A stretch of DNA of 64,000 nt, from assembly GCF_000217815.1 (NCBI RefSeq), contig NC_015707.1, positions 1,414,014 to 1,478,013 on the forward strand, written 5' to 3'. The DNA comes from Pseudothermotoga thermarum DSM 5069. GTDB taxonomy: Bacteria > Thermotogota > Thermotogae > Thermotogales > DSM-5069. Below, piece after piece: positions 8,163 to 17,734 of the stretch. Both the position numbers and the translations under genes were made by a program. The first letter of the stretch is position 1; every line of letters starts with the position of its first letter. Under the pieces are notes generated by a model. That model was not told the origin of the DNA. It did no database searches and was given only the letters and a program-made list of their open reading frames with translations.

Positions 8163-9833
8163 ATGAAAAAAGGGTTCATGCTTCCAACAACCCTGTTGAT
8201 ACTTCTTTTTTCTGTAATTGTGCTTTCGGTGATTTATAACACGGTGAGCAACCACATGACGAATGTTCAAAGGGTTTCAAGCTACAAAGAGCTAGAGTTA
8301 CACGTTTCCAACGCACTTCAAATAGGCATAGGTTATGTGCGAACTGCATCAAGTGGCTTACTTGGTATTAATTTGACCACGACTTCGTATACACCGATTT
8401 GGTGGGATGAATTCCGTACTAAACTCGACCAAAATTGGAGAGACTACGTTGACCAATGGATATACAATGACAAGTCATTTTGCGTTTTCGACAAATCAAG
8501 GGGCATCCATAGCAATCAGATTTTAAGAGATGAGTTTGAAAGTTACTCTGCTGAATACAACTTGTCCGATGTTGCTGTATACGTTTTTCCTTTCAGGAAC
8601 ACAAAAATGAGAATGTTTGTGGTGGCTCGAGTTGTCAAGGACAATAAATCAGTGTATTCCTATGCTGTAGTGATGCCCGAGCTACTGAACAAGTATGTGT
8701 ACTTCAGTCATGACGAGGGAGAAAACATATGGTTTACCAGCCGAACCAGAATTTATGGTCCTTTCAGATCCAACAGTATGATAAGAATTAACAACGCGGG
8801 TGGTAAGCCATATTTTCAAGATACAGTTGAGGTACCAGGTTTCATAAGACACACGGGTAACCCGCGAGAAATCACGGCAAATACTCCAAACTATGATCAA
8901 ATTATCAGGAGCCTTGCAGATTTTGGTGGTAATCCAGCTTACAGGTTGATTTCCGATGCCGAAAGAAATGAGTTAGACTTTACAGCAATCAAGGACGAAT
9001 ACAAACAACTTCTAAACAATCATTTTGTCCTTGAAATTAATCAGTTTAAGAACAACTCTACAAATCCAATGGGGCTTAAGATTACAAGTTCTTCAAATCT
9101 TTATCTTAGTGTTGATGCTAATACGAGCAAAATAAAAATAGTCATTGGCAACACTAAGTATGAAATATCTTGGACACAGCTTCCAGATGCCATAGTGGAG
9201 ATTTTTGCAAAACAAGGATCAAACTGGAGACGGACAGAAGGACCATACAGTGTAAAATTCAACGGAATAATCTATTCAACCGAGAACATAAACCTTGGAG
9301 ATACTTCGACTGAAAATATGTCTTACTCTGGTAATCTTACGCTGTTCAGCGAAAAAGACATCAACATATATCGAAGAATAATAACACCAACAATACAACA
9401 ATGGTTGATTCAAAACCTTGGTCCAAATGCTTTGAGCACCGCGGTTCCAGATAACAAAATTCAGGAACTGCTAAGCTATGTCGAGCAGAATGAGACATCT
9501 TCACTTAACATCGTTGCTGGGAATAACGTGGTTATCAAGAGAAAACTAAATAATATGAAAATCGTTGCAAGTATATATGCTTTCGACGGACAGTTTACCG
9601 TTGAAAATTATAACCAAGGAAGTCCAAAAGGTCAGTTGTTTGTACTTGGTAGCATTATGCAGAAAACCAGAGGACCAGTTGGCACTTTCAACCCAAACAC
9701 TGGACAAACTCGGACGGGCTACTATCACGGATATGTACACGATCCAAGGATTTTGTCCGGTAATTACACTCCGGCTGGTACACCCTCAAGAAGTTCAAGA
9801 ATAAGTGTGAGCGTTTTTGGCATTGTAAGATAG
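8163..9833 (+). CDS. large PilX/GspK-like minor pilin
   Basis: 556 residues: leader MKKG, cleavage before FMLPTTLLILLFS, then a long exported domain. The +5 residue is Thr instead of Glu, as in PilX/GspK-like tip subunits. ATG 8163 is preferred over 8148 because GGGGG lies upstream and the leader then has the usual length. The exported domain includes sequences suggestive of beta-helix repeats (for example IYSTENINLGDTST), reminiscent of adhesive tip proteins; that is inference. Third gene of the pilin operon. Confidence 0.65.
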   Translation: MKKGFMLPTTLLILLFSVIVLSVIYNTVSNHMTNVQRVSSYKELELHVSNALQIGIGYVRTASSGLLGINLTTTSYTPIWWDEFRTKLDQNWRDYVDQWIYNDKSFCVFDKSRGIHSNQILRDEFESYSAEYNLSDVAVYVFPFRNTKMRMFVVARVVKDNKSVYSYAVVMPELLNKYVYFSHDEGENIWFTSRTRIYGPFRSNSMIRINNAGGKPYFQDTVEVPGFIRHTGNPREITANTPNYDQIIRSLADFGGNPAYRLISDAERNELDFTAIKDEYKQLLNNHFVLEINQFKNNSTNPMGLKITSSSNLYLSVDANTSKIKIVIGNTKYEISWTQLPDAIVEIFAKQGSNWRRTEGPYSVKFNGIIYSTENINLGDTSTENMSYSGNLTLFSEKDINIYRRIITPTIQQWLIQNLGPNALSTAVPDNKIQELLSYVEQNETSSLNIVAGNNVVIKRKLNNMKIVASIYAFDGQFTVENYNQGSPKGQLFVLGSIMQKTRGPVGTFNPNTGQTRTGYYHGYVHDPRILSGNYTPAGTPSRSSRISVSVFGIVR

Positions 9834-9852
9834 TTCTCAATCAAAGTATAAT
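9823..9852 (+). promoter_or_regulatory. possible promoter before the patatin gene
   Basis: TTGTAA (9823-9828), an 18-base spacer, TATAAT (9847-9852), 18 bases before the next ATG. It overlaps the end of the pilin gene. Confidence 0.4.
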
Positions 9853-9869
9853 ATCCCCGAGGTGACCCT

Positions 9870-11150
9870 ATGAACGAAGTCTTTACAACGATGCTAAGCG
9901 TTGCTTTGGTTTTGTCAGGTGGAGGGGGGCGGGGGGCATATCAAATAGGTGTTTGGCAGGCTTTGAACGATCTTGGAATAGAAATTGCCGCAGTCTATGG
10001 AACGTCGGTCGGAGCCATCAACGGTGCTTTGATTGCCTTGGGAGATATAGAGTTTGCCAAAAGCGCTTGGCTTCAAGCCACATTTGAAGATGTGATGAAT
10101 ATACCCGAATCTGTCAGAAAAATTCTTGAAAGAAGGTTTTTCGATTTAACCATCCCTGAAGCAATCGATGCTGCAAGAAGAATTATCTCCGAAGGTGGTA
10201 TCGATGTATCTCCCCTTAGGCAGAAAATAAAAGAACTTTTGCCGGAAGAAAAAATCAGAAACTCGAAAGTTCACTACGGTTTGGTTGCTTATTCTATAAG
10301 CGAGCTTAAACCATACATGCTTTACATTGAAGACATTCCCGAAGGAATGCTTGCCGATTACATTCTTTCCAGCGCAAACTTTCCGCTTTTCAAACGTGAG
10401 GAGATTGGTGGAAAACTTTTCATCGACGGGGGTGTTTACAGCAATATACCTGTGAGAATGGCAAGAGAAAAAGGATATGAAAGGATAGTTGTCGTGGATA
10501 TTGGGACGCATGCTGTGTCGGATATTTTAGAGTATCTTCGCTCGTTCATCGATGCCAATATAACTTACATTCGACCAAGGGAACATTATGGAACTCTTCT
10601 AACCTTTGATCCAGAGGTTTCAAGAAAATACCTTTTGGCAGGATATCTTGACACACTTGCTGCATTTGGTAAACTTTACGGTGATAATTATTACATTTAC
10701 GAACCAGAGGATGTCATTGGAAAACTTTTCATGTCCATGGATCCAGTGCAAAAAGATATCGCCGCTTTCTTGCTTTCGGTTAAATTGGACCCTGCCTTGT
10801 CACCGCAGGAGCAGTATTACAAGCAAATTCTTCCAAGACTTAGGTTGGAAACTTTGGCGCTTTTGGAATATGATCCAAAAGCAATTTGCACCAGAGTACT
10901 TGAGATGCTTGCATTGTTTTTCAAAGTGGAAAGGTTGAAAATCTACACTTCAAAAACGCTCCTTGAGGAGATAATCAAAGCTTCCAGCAACAATTCGCAA
11001 AACTTTTTCGAATCGATTTATTACAAAATTCGGCTGGAAAGAATCTTTAGATTTGTATCCTTCGTCTACAAAAACGGGAAAAAGGAAAATTTAGTCGATC
11101 CGTCTGGCTACGATGAGATAGTTAAACGGTTTGAAAATGTGCTCAAATAA
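9870..11150 (+). CDS. patatin-like phospholipase/acyl hydrolase
   Basis: A 426-residue serine hydrolase of the RssA/patatin type. The oxyanion loop SGGGGRGAYQIG is at residues 16-27, the nucleophile motif GTSVG at 44-48 (Ser46) and the catalytic Asp in DGGVYSNIP near 186, so the Ser-Asp dyad is complete. No signal peptide is seen, so it is probably cytoplasmic or peripheral. The C-terminal 200 residues are unassigned. ATG 9870 follows GAGGTGACC. It may hydrolyse membrane phospholipids; the actual substrate is unknown. Confidence 0.9.
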   Translation: MNEVFTTMLSVALVLSGGGGRGAYQIGVWQALNDLGIEIAAVYGTSVGAINGALIALGDIEFAKSAWLQATFEDVMNIPESVRKILERRFFDLTIPEAIDAARRIISEGGIDVSPLRQKIKELLPEEKIRNSKVHYGLVAYSISELKPYMLYIEDIPEGMLADYILSSANFPLFKREEIGGKLFIDGGVYSNIPVRMAREKGYERIVVVDIGTHAVSDILEYLRSFIDANITYIRPREHYGTLLTFDPEVSRKYLLAGYLDTLAAFGKLYGDNYYIYEPEDVIGKLFMSMDPVQKDIAAFLLSVKLDPALSPQEQYYKQILPRLRLETLALLEYDPKAICTRVLEMLALFFKVERLKIYTSKTLLEEIIKASSNNSQNFFESIYYKIRLERIFRFVSFVYKNGKKENLVDPSGYDEIVKRFENVLK

Positions 11151-11199
11151 CTTGGTGATATAATCTTCTGCCAAACGCAGGGTTAAGGGAAGGGTTGAG

Positions 11200-14034
11200 A
11201 TGAACCTTAAAATCTTTTGGCAAGCTTTCATGGTCTTTTTAGTGGCACTGTTTGCAGCTTTATCACTCCTTACGTGGCTCAAATACACAGAAATCAACCA
11301 CAAATTCGAGCTTTCAAAAAACTTCTTTGAAAAAGCTGCAGAGTTTTTCGTAAATTCCATCAGCGTTGGGTATTTTCAATGGACAGAAATGTACGAAGCT
11401 TTGATTGAGCAAAACGAAGAAGAAATTCATCGGCAATTTACATATTTAAAAGCAGACTTTCCCTTCATTGAAGAAATATTCCTACAACCAGCCGATGTTC
11501 AGGAGCACTATGTGTTTGAAATTTTCTCTCAAGACAACTTTTTGATGGTTCATTTTGTCGTTTTTGATTCCAACCTTGAAAGGTACGTCAGCGACAAAAT
11601 TGCAGTTGCAAAAATCGATCCAAATGGAATCTGCGAGTTGTTCAACATAGAAAATATATCCTTTGACCCAGCCGGAAAGGAATTCGTGTTTGGTTTAAAA
11701 GCAAAGTATGCAGGTAAGCTTTTTGAGCTTTCAACATTGGTAATTTCCTTGCTTGTTGGATTGCTTGCCGGTATTTTTAAGTTCAGCCTGGATTTGAGAC
11801 AAATTTATGTACTTCATAGAGAGTTGAATAAAAGGTATGAAAGAAAACTTCAAGCTTTGCAGTCCATATTAACTTTTATGGAAGATTTTCTTAGAAAAGA
11901 AAAGCTGCTTGAAGAAAATGAATATCAACTCATCTTGGAAGAAGCTGTCAAAATCGTTCCAGGCGCTGAGGCTGGTTCGATAGTCTTAGAAGAAAATGGT
12001 TTTTACGTTTTCAAAGCAGCCGTTGGTTTTCCACTTGAAGAACTTCGTAAGGTAAAGCTAGCTCCCCAGCAGCTCAACAGGCAGGAGATAAGCGATGAAG
12101 CTACCATCATAAAAAATCCAGCAGCGATAGATAAAAAACTGCTCACAAGCGATCAGTACGAGGTTTTTCTTGCCGCTGGGGTAATTGAAAAGATAAAATC
12201 TACCCTCTCTTTACCGTTAATCGTTCAAGGTAAGATTGTTGGATTTTTTAACCTCGATAATTTCCACGATGAAAATGTTTTCAATGAAGAATCAATCGAA
12301 ATTGGTAAACTTTTTGCGGGAAGAATCTGCCTTTTGCTAGAAAGGAAGCTTTTTGAAGAAAGAATAAAACAAGAGCAGGATACGGTCAAAAAACTTTTGG
12401 ATCATTCTTTAAAACGTGAATTTGCACTTCAATGCATTGTTGACCTTATTCAAAAAGTTCTTCAGGGTGGTTCCTTAAATGAAGAACAGATTTACAATCA
12501 AATTCTTGAAACAGCGGTAAAAGCAATACCAGGTGCACAAGCCGGTTCGTTTTTCTTAAAAGAGGAAAACTTCTTTGTTTTCAAAGCCACTGCTGGCTAC
12601 GATTTGGAAAAGCTTAAAGAAATCAAAATTGAAATCAAAAAGGAAAAAGATTATTACAGCAAGCAAGTGCAAATTATCAAGCATCTTCCAAGCAAAAATG
12701 GGAAAACAGTTCCATTGGAACAACTGGAATTACTTAGAAAATACGGTCGATTGGATGAGATCAAAAGCACCTTGAGAATACCTGTAATAGTCAGAGATGA
12801 AATAATTGGGGTTATACACCTTGACAACTTTGAAGGTGAAGATGCATTTGACAATGGAGCAATTAAACTTGGACAGCTTTTTTCCAGCATAGTGGCTGTT
12901 TTGTTGAACAGACTAGAACTTGAAAAGCTTTTGATTAAAGAAAAGGAATTGACAAATAATCTGTTCAAACAAGCTTTAAGAAGATCTGCAGCGCTTAGAA
13001 AATTGATAGATTTTGTGCAGGAAATTTTGCAGTCAGAACTACCATTGTTGGAAGAAATTCTTCTGCAAGTGCTTAAAAGCGCTATCGAAGTCGTTCCAGG
13101 TGCGCAAGCGGGTTCTTTGCTTTTAATAGAAGACCACTATCTTGTTTTTAAAACAGCCGTTGGATACGATTTGGAACAACTTAAAAAAGTAAGGTTCGAT
13201 CTTAGAAAAATCCCAGGACCATTTGATAAAAGGGCTTATGTTGCTAGAGATCTTGCAGCCAGAGATTCTAAAATTTTATCTCCCGAGGAATTGGAAATAT
13301 TAAGAAAATTTGGACGACTCGATCAAATAAAATGCGTGCTTAGACTTCCCATATTAGTTGGCGATGAACCCAAGGGGTTGATGCACTTGGATAACTTCGA
13401 AAACGAAGATGCTTTCGACGAAGAATCACTTCAAATAGGTCAATTGTTTTCCAATATCGTTGGTGTTTTGCTATACCGTTTGCAATTCGAAAAACAGCTT
13501 AGAGAAGAAAGAGAAAAGTTTGAACATCTTTCTTACCATGATTCTTTGACGCAGCTTCCAAACAGAAGGTATCTTTTCGAATTTGGTTCAAAAATGCTGG
13601 CTCTAGCAGACAGGGAATCAGAGAAAGTTTCTTTGCTTTACATGGACCTAAAAAAGTTCAAAAACGTTAACGACACCTTTGGTCACGCGGAAGGCGATGA
13701 GGTATTGAAAATAGTAGCACAAAGGTTGAAAGAACTTTTGAGAAAAAGCGATTTGATTGCAAGAGTTGGAGGAGATGAATTTGTTACCATGGCTTACGGT
13801 ACGGATATTAATGGAGCTGTTGAGCTGGCAAAAAGAATTGAGCAAGCAATTGAAAAACCAATAGAAACGCGCTTAACAGTTCATGTCATCTCAGCAAACA
13901 TCGGTATAGCGGTATTTCCCGAAGATGGAGAAACACTGGAGGGGCTTTTGACAAAAGCAGACAGAGCAATGTACTATGCTAAAATCAATAATTTAGCTCA
14001 TGCCACAACAGACGACTTAGAAGAATTACTTTGA
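11200..14034 (+). CDS. membrane sensor with three GAF domains and a GGDEF diguanylate cyclase
   Basis: 944 residues: TM helix at about 8-27, an extracytoplasmic sensor of ~150 residues, TM helix at about 181-200, then three tandem GAF domains with near-identical cores (VPGAEAGSIVL near 246, IPGAQAGSFFL near 440, VPGAQAGSLLL near 630; repeat unit ~190 residues), then GGDEF from ~777. The active-site GGDEF is at 857-861, with the inhibitory RxxD (RKSD) five residues before it. So it should make cyclic di-GMP under product feedback. The repeated GAFs suggest recent internal duplication. Confidence 0.93.
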   Translation: MNLKIFWQAFMVFLVALFAALSLLTWLKYTEINHKFELSKNFFEKAAEFFVNSISVGYFQWTEMYEALIEQNEEEIHRQFTYLKADFPFIEEIFLQPADVQEHYVFEIFSQDNFLMVHFVVFDSNLERYVSDKIAVAKIDPNGICELFNIENISFDPAGKEFVFGLKAKYAGKLFELSTLVISLLVGLLAGIFKFSLDLRQIYVLHRELNKRYERKLQALQSILTFMEDFLRKEKLLEENEYQLILEEAVKIVPGAEAGSIVLEENGFYVFKAAVGFPLEELRKVKLAPQQLNRQEISDEATIIKNPAAIDKKLLTSDQYEVFLAAGVIEKIKSTLSLPLIVQGKIVGFFNLDNFHDENVFNEESIEIGKLFAGRICLLLERKLFEERIKQEQDTVKKLLDHSLKREFALQCIVDLIQKVLQGGSLNEEQIYNQILETAVKAIPGAQAGSFFLKEENFFVFKATAGYDLEKLKEIKIEIKKEKDYYSKQVQIIKHLPSKNGKTVPLEQLELLRKYGRLDEIKSTLRIPVIVRDEIIGVIHLDNFEGEDAFDNGAIKLGQLFSSIVAVLLNRLELEKLLIKEKELTNNLFKQALRRSAALRKLIDFVQEILQSELPLLEEILLQVLKSAIEVVPGAQAGSLLLIEDHYLVFKTAVGYDLEQLKKVRFDLRKIPGPFDKRAYVARDLAARDSKILSPEELEILRKFGRLDQIKCVLRLPILVGDEPKGLMHLDNFENEDAFDEESLQIGQLFSNIVGVLLYRLQFEKQLREEREKFEHLSYHDSLTQLPNRRYLFEFGSKMLALADRESEKVSLLYMDLKKFKNVNDTFGHAEGDEVLKIVAQRLKELLRKSDLIARVGGDEFVTMAYGTDINGAVELAKRIEQAIEKPIETRLTVHVISANIGIAVFPEDGETLEGLLTKADRAMYYAKINNLAHATTDDLEELL

Positions 14035-14040
14035 AAAAAT

Positions 14041-15192
14041 CTATATCTTTATAACTTCAGTTTCAGCCAATGCATGCTCAACCAGTTTTTCTAAGTTCAA
14101 GTTTTCCTCAAATTGTTTTACCTTGTGAAGTTTTGGTTTTGTCTCCGGTTTTTTTGGAACAAAGATTGTACAGCAATCGGCGTATGGTTCTATGGATATT
14201 TCATAAGTTCCTATTTTCTTTGAAAGATCTATTATTTCCACTTTGTCAAAGCCTATCAATGGGCGAAGTATCGGCATACTGGCAGCTTCATCTACGGCAA
14301 CTATCGATTCCATGGTCTGACTTGCCACTTGTCCAAGGCTTTCACCAGTTACAAGGACCTTTGCACCAACTTTTTTCGCGATTTGTTCTGCCACCCTGAC
14401 CATCATTCTTCTCATCATTATCGTCAAATAATCGTTTGGACATTTTTCGGCAAGTTCTTTTATCACTTCGGTAAAGTTGACAACGTGAAGAACTATTTGT
14501 CCACCGTATTCGGCAAGAACTTTACAAAGTTTTATGACTTTTTCCTTTGCCCTATCGCTTGTGAAAGGGAAAGAGTGAAAGTAAACCGCTTCTAAAGTTG
14601 CACCTCTTTTCATCATTAAATACCCTGCCACTGGGCTGTCGATTCCCCCAGAAAGCAAAAGCAAAGCCTTTCCGCTGGTTCCAACCGGAAGTCCACCCGG
14701 TCCTGGTATTTTCTCACAATAAACGTAAGCTTTTTCTCTGATTTCGATGTGAACCACTACTTGGGGATTGTGAACATCAACTTTTAAACCTTGAAAATTC
14801 TTCAGTACATGTTCACCGAGAATTCTGTTTAATTCTATCGAACTGAGCGGAAAGGCTTTGTTAGCTCTTCGACTTTCTATTTTGAAAGTTTTGCCGTTTA
14901 AATCTGCTCCCATAAGTGCTTGTATTACCGTTTCTTTGATCTTTTCCAAGTCAAGATCGCTTTCAAAAGCAACCGCTGTTGTGTTTATTCCAAAAACCTT
15001 TCTCAGCCTTTTTAAAACTTCTTCTTTAGGTGCTTTGACCTTCAGATAAATTCTTCCATGCGTTTTGCTGATGTTTACATCTTCAAAATCCTTCAAAGCT
15101 TCTTTTATTCTTTTGACAAGCGTGTCTTCGAAAAACCATCTATTTTCGCCTTTCAATCCGATCTCAGAATAACTTATCAAATACAAGTTCAC
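14041..15192 (-). CDS. thiI: tRNA 4-thiouridine synthase ThiI
   Basis: 384 residues: NFLD/THUMP RNA-binding region in the first ~170, then a PP-loop ATPase with LLSGGIDSPVAGYL. It adenylates U8 of tRNA for sulfur transfer and may serve thiazole synthesis. It ends without the rhodanese domain of the enterobacterial enzyme, the usual short form, so sulfur must come directly from a cysteine desulfurase, here the adjacent gene. GTG 15192 is chosen because GGGAGGTAAAAAG precedes it and the family N-terminus starts there. Four bases separate it from the iscS stop. Confidence 0.95.
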   Translation of the reverse strand: MNLYLISYSEIGLKGENRWFFEDTLVKRIKEALKDFEDVNISKTHGRIYLKVKAPKEEVLKRLRKVFGINTTAVAFESDLDLEKIKETVIQALMGADLNGKTFKIESRRANKAFPLSSIELNRILGEHVLKNFQGLKVDVHNPQVVVHIEIREKAYVYCEKIPGPGGLPVGTSGKALLLLSGGIDSPVAGYLMMKRGATLEAVYFHSFPFTSDRAKEKVIKLCKVLAEYGGQIVLHVVNFTEVIKELAEKCPNDYLTIMMRRMMVRVAEQIAKKVGAKVLVTGESLGQVASQTMESIVAVDEAASMPILRPLIGFDKVEIIDLSKKIGTYEISIEPYADCCTIFVPKKPETKPKLHKVKQFEENLNLEKLVEHALAETEVIKI

Positions 15193-15196
15193 CTTT

Positions 15197-16348
15197 TTAC
15201 CTCCCTGCATACTTTCTAAGTTGAGCAACTTCTTTTTTCAAAACTTCAACCGTGTAATCTATGTCTTCGAAAGTCAAAAACGGAGATAAGCTAAAGCGTA
15301 TTGCACCGTCTATCTCCTCGTCTTTCTTTTTCATTGCCAAAAGCACATGGCTTTTTTGGCCTTTTTTTGACAGACAAGCAGATCCAGAGGAAACGTATAT
15401 CCCATGAACTTCAAGGGTATGCAAAAGCACCTCTGATTTTACACCTAAAAACGATATGTTCAAGATGTGCGGAGCCCCGTCCTTTGGACCGTTCAAAACT
15501 GTACCATCTATTTCTGTCAAAATCCTGTTACGAAGATGATTTTTCAAATTCCTCATACGCAAGGTCCATTCTTCAAAGTTTTTAAAAACAACTTCTACAG
15601 CCGCTGAAAATCCAGCTATCCCAGGAACATTTTCGGTCCCAGGTCTTATACCTTTTTCTTGCCCCCCACCGTTGAAAAGCGGAACGATCTTGGTTTTTTC
15701 CCTGATGAACAAAGCTCCTATTCCCTTTGGACCGTATATTTTGTGTGCGCTGATGCTCAAAAGATCTATCCCTTTCAAAGAAGGCAAAAGTGGAATTTTC
15801 CCAAAAGCCTGTACCGCGTCGACGTGAAGAGTGATGTTTTCATGTCGTGAAACGATTTTGACAATCTCTTCCATAGGTTGTATCGAACCAACTTCGTTGT
15901 TGACGTACATTATGCTTACAAGAATTGTCTCTGGAGTTATCGATTTTTCAAGCTGTTCTAGGTCTACATGTCCTTCCTTGTCCACGGGTATGTAGGTTAC
16001 CTTGAAACCTTCGTTTTCCAACTGTTTGAAAACCTCAAGAACGGATGGATGTTCTATTTGGCTTGTTATCAAATGGTTACCTTGTTTTCGTTTAGCGTAG
16101 GCAACACCCTTTATCGCCAAGTTGTTCGATTCAGTTCCTCCCGATGTGAAATAAATTTCACTTGGTTTTACTTGAAGAGCCTTTGCTATTTTTTCCCTTG
16201 CGTCCAACACTATTTTCTCCGCTTCAATACCTTTTCGATGAAGCGAAGATGGATTGCCATAACATACTTTTAAGGCGTTAACCATAGCCTCAATTACTTC
16301 GTCAAGAGCTTTTGTTGTGCTGCTGTTGTCAAGATACACTTCTTTCAC
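15197..16348 (-). CDS. iscS: cysteine desulfurase (IscS/NifS)
   Basis: A 383-residue PLP enzyme that removes sulfur from cysteine and passes it to acceptors. The PLP-lysine motif is SAHKIYGPKGIG, and the persulfide Cys lies in SSGSACLSKK. It is translationally next to thiI, so one job is tRNA thiolation; it may also feed Fe-S assembly. GTG 16348 follows GAGGTGGTTTT. The start lies only about 30 bases from the left end of the TnpB element, so the element may have separated it from an upstream promoter. Confidence 0.95.
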   Translation of the reverse strand: MKEVYLDNSSTTKALDEVIEAMVNALKVCYGNPSSLHRKGIEAEKIVLDAREKIAKALQVKPSEIYFTSGGTESNNLAIKGVAYAKRKQGNHLITSQIEHPSVLEVFKQLENEGFKVTYIPVDKEGHVDLEQLEKSITPETILVSIMYVNNEVGSIQPMEEIVKIVSRHENITLHVDAVQAFGKIPLLPSLKGIDLLSISAHKIYGPKGIGALFIREKTKIVPLFNGGGQEKGIRPGTENVPGIAGFSAAVEVVFKNFEEWTLRMRNLKNHLRNRILTEIDGTVLNGPKDGAPHILNISFLGVKSEVLLHTLEVHGIYVSSGSACLSKKGQKSHVLLAMKKKDEEIDGAIRFSLSPFLTFEDIDYTVEVLKKEVAQLRKYAGR

Positions 16349-16390
16349 AAAACCACCTCAAAGATATTTTTACAGAAATTAAGCCAGAAA

Positions 16391-16413
16391 GCAAATCCCT
16401 TTCAAGGGATTGC
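16391..16413 (+). repeat. left-end palindrome of the TnpB element
   Basis: AATCCCTT (16394-16401) pairs with AAGGGATT (16404-16411). In IS605-group elements such subterminal hairpins are the transposase recognition sites. Confidence 0.6.
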
Positions 16414-16497
16414 GATGAATGGCTATAATGTATAAGAGCAACACAGCGTTTATAATCATATCACAAGCAGCCTTCTCAAGAAAGGAGCAAGCCAAAC

Positions 16498-17705
16498 TTG
16501 GATAAGGCTGAAAAAATAAAACAAACATTCGCTGAAACAAAATTGAAAAGACAATCTCAAAGGCTTGTTGTGTACCAGCTGAAGCTGCAGAACTTATCAA
16601 AGCACAAAGCTGAGCTTTTAAAACGGGCTTTTCTTGAAGCAAAGTGGCTGTACAACTGGTTGATTGCTGACATAAAAAGGCTGGATCTGCCGGTCCACAA
16701 GGTAAACGTTGTCGAGATAAAAGTCGGCGATAACTTTGAACACAGGGAACTGCAAGTACTAGGCAGCCAAATAAAGCAGGAAATAGCTCAGGTTATCGAA
16801 AATAATTTACGTGCGATAGCTGCGCTTAAAGCTAACGGCTATAAATTTGGCGCGTTGAAATTTAAAGAGTACGTAAACTACATACCGCTGAAGCAGTACG
16901 GAGTAACATACAAACTCGATTTTCAGCGCAACCGTGTTCACATCCAAAGACTTGGCAAGTTTAGAGTGCTTGTCTTAAAGCCGTCTGGTTACTACTTACA
17001 CGTCACGTGTTACCTGCCAAAGGAATCTGACGGTCCTGTTTTTGATAAACCCATCGGTATCGATTTTGGTGTTAAAAATAAAGTAACACTGTCAAATGGC
17101 ATGTGCATAGACTTTGAGATACACGAGACACTGCGGTTGAGAAGACTGCAAAGACGGCTGGCAAGAAAGAAACGCGGTTCAAACAACTACAAAAAGACGC
17201 TGCAGTTGCTACGCAGAGAGTACGAGAAAATTGCCAACAAACGCAGAGACGCGATCAACAAACTTATTGGCTTTTTAAAGATGTACAAAGTCGTCGTTTA
17301 CCAGGAAGATGCAGTAGCTGGCTGGATGTCTAAATTTGGCAAGCAATTACAGGGGGCAGGGGTAGGCGGATTGAAAGCAAAGTTGAGCCACAGCCTTGCG
17401 ACGTCTATCCCTGTGCCTAGATTTGAAAAGTCTACAAAGATCTGTGCAAACTGCGCAAACAACACGATCTGAAGCTGTCTGACAGGGTCATTAGATGCGA
17501 TTGCGGCTGGGTAATGGACCGCGACGTTAATGCTGCGGTTGTGATTTTAAAGAAAGGGCTTGGCTTGGGCCCTGATCAAGCTCTAGGGCTGGACCGGTCC
17601 GAAGTAACGCCTGCGGAGTGGGAAGCCTCTGCCAGGGTGTTAGGGAGCAATCCCTACATCTTGGTAAGCACGCCCACGATGAAGCAGGAAGCCCATTCCT
17701 TTTAA
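16498..17705 (+). pseudogene. tnpB: TnpB RNA-guided nuclease, one frameshift
   Basis: 16498-17472 encodes TnpB up to the first half of its zinc finger (KICANCAN) and then hits TGA. The next frame continues exactly where expected (DLKLSDRVIRCDCGWVMDRD) to 17705. One missing base near 17458-17463 explains the break. All RuvC residues survive: D189 in GIDFGVKN, E270 in VVYQED and the final D in DRDVNAA, which lies beyond the break. The start is TTG 16498 with GGAG upstream. As read, the product lacks the last catalytic Asp and the second zinc half, so it should be inactive. Confidence 0.88.
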
Positions 17706-17723
17706 GGAATGGGAGGAGGTCAC
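17540..17723 (+). ncRNA. possible omega/right-end RNA of the TnpB element
   Basis: The last ~180 bases of the element are GC-rich and full of short inverted repeats, overlap the tnpB 3' end and end in the right-end hairpin and GGAGGAGGTCAC. That is the position of the guide RNA scaffold in TnpB systems. The guide would then begin in flanking DNA near 17724 (CACATGTTTTTTCAC). Boundaries are inferred. Confidence 0.3.
17692..17713 (+). repeat. right-end palindrome of the TnpB element
   Basis: CCCATTCCTT (17692-17701) pairs with AAGGAATGGG (17704-17713), a 10-bp stem adjacent to the element's right end. Confidence 0.65.
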
Positions 17724-17734
17724 CACATGTTTTT

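Larger units (their letters stand above)
16376..17723 (+). mobile_element. IS200/IS605-group (IS1341-type) element carrying only tnpB
   Basis: A TnpB gene is flanked by subterminal palindromes typical of this group: left GCAAATCCCTTTCAAGGGAT at 16391 onward, right CCCATTCCTTTTAAGGAATG at 17692 onward, followed by GGAGGAGGTCAC. No tnpA is present, so it could move only with a transposase in trans. The outer ends are estimates; these elements make no target duplication. Confidence 0.75.

Noticed and set aside
17455-17470. Programmed frameshifting in tnpB
   Set aside because: No slippery heptamer or downstream stimulatory structure is evident, and TnpB is not known to need it; a one-base loss is simpler.
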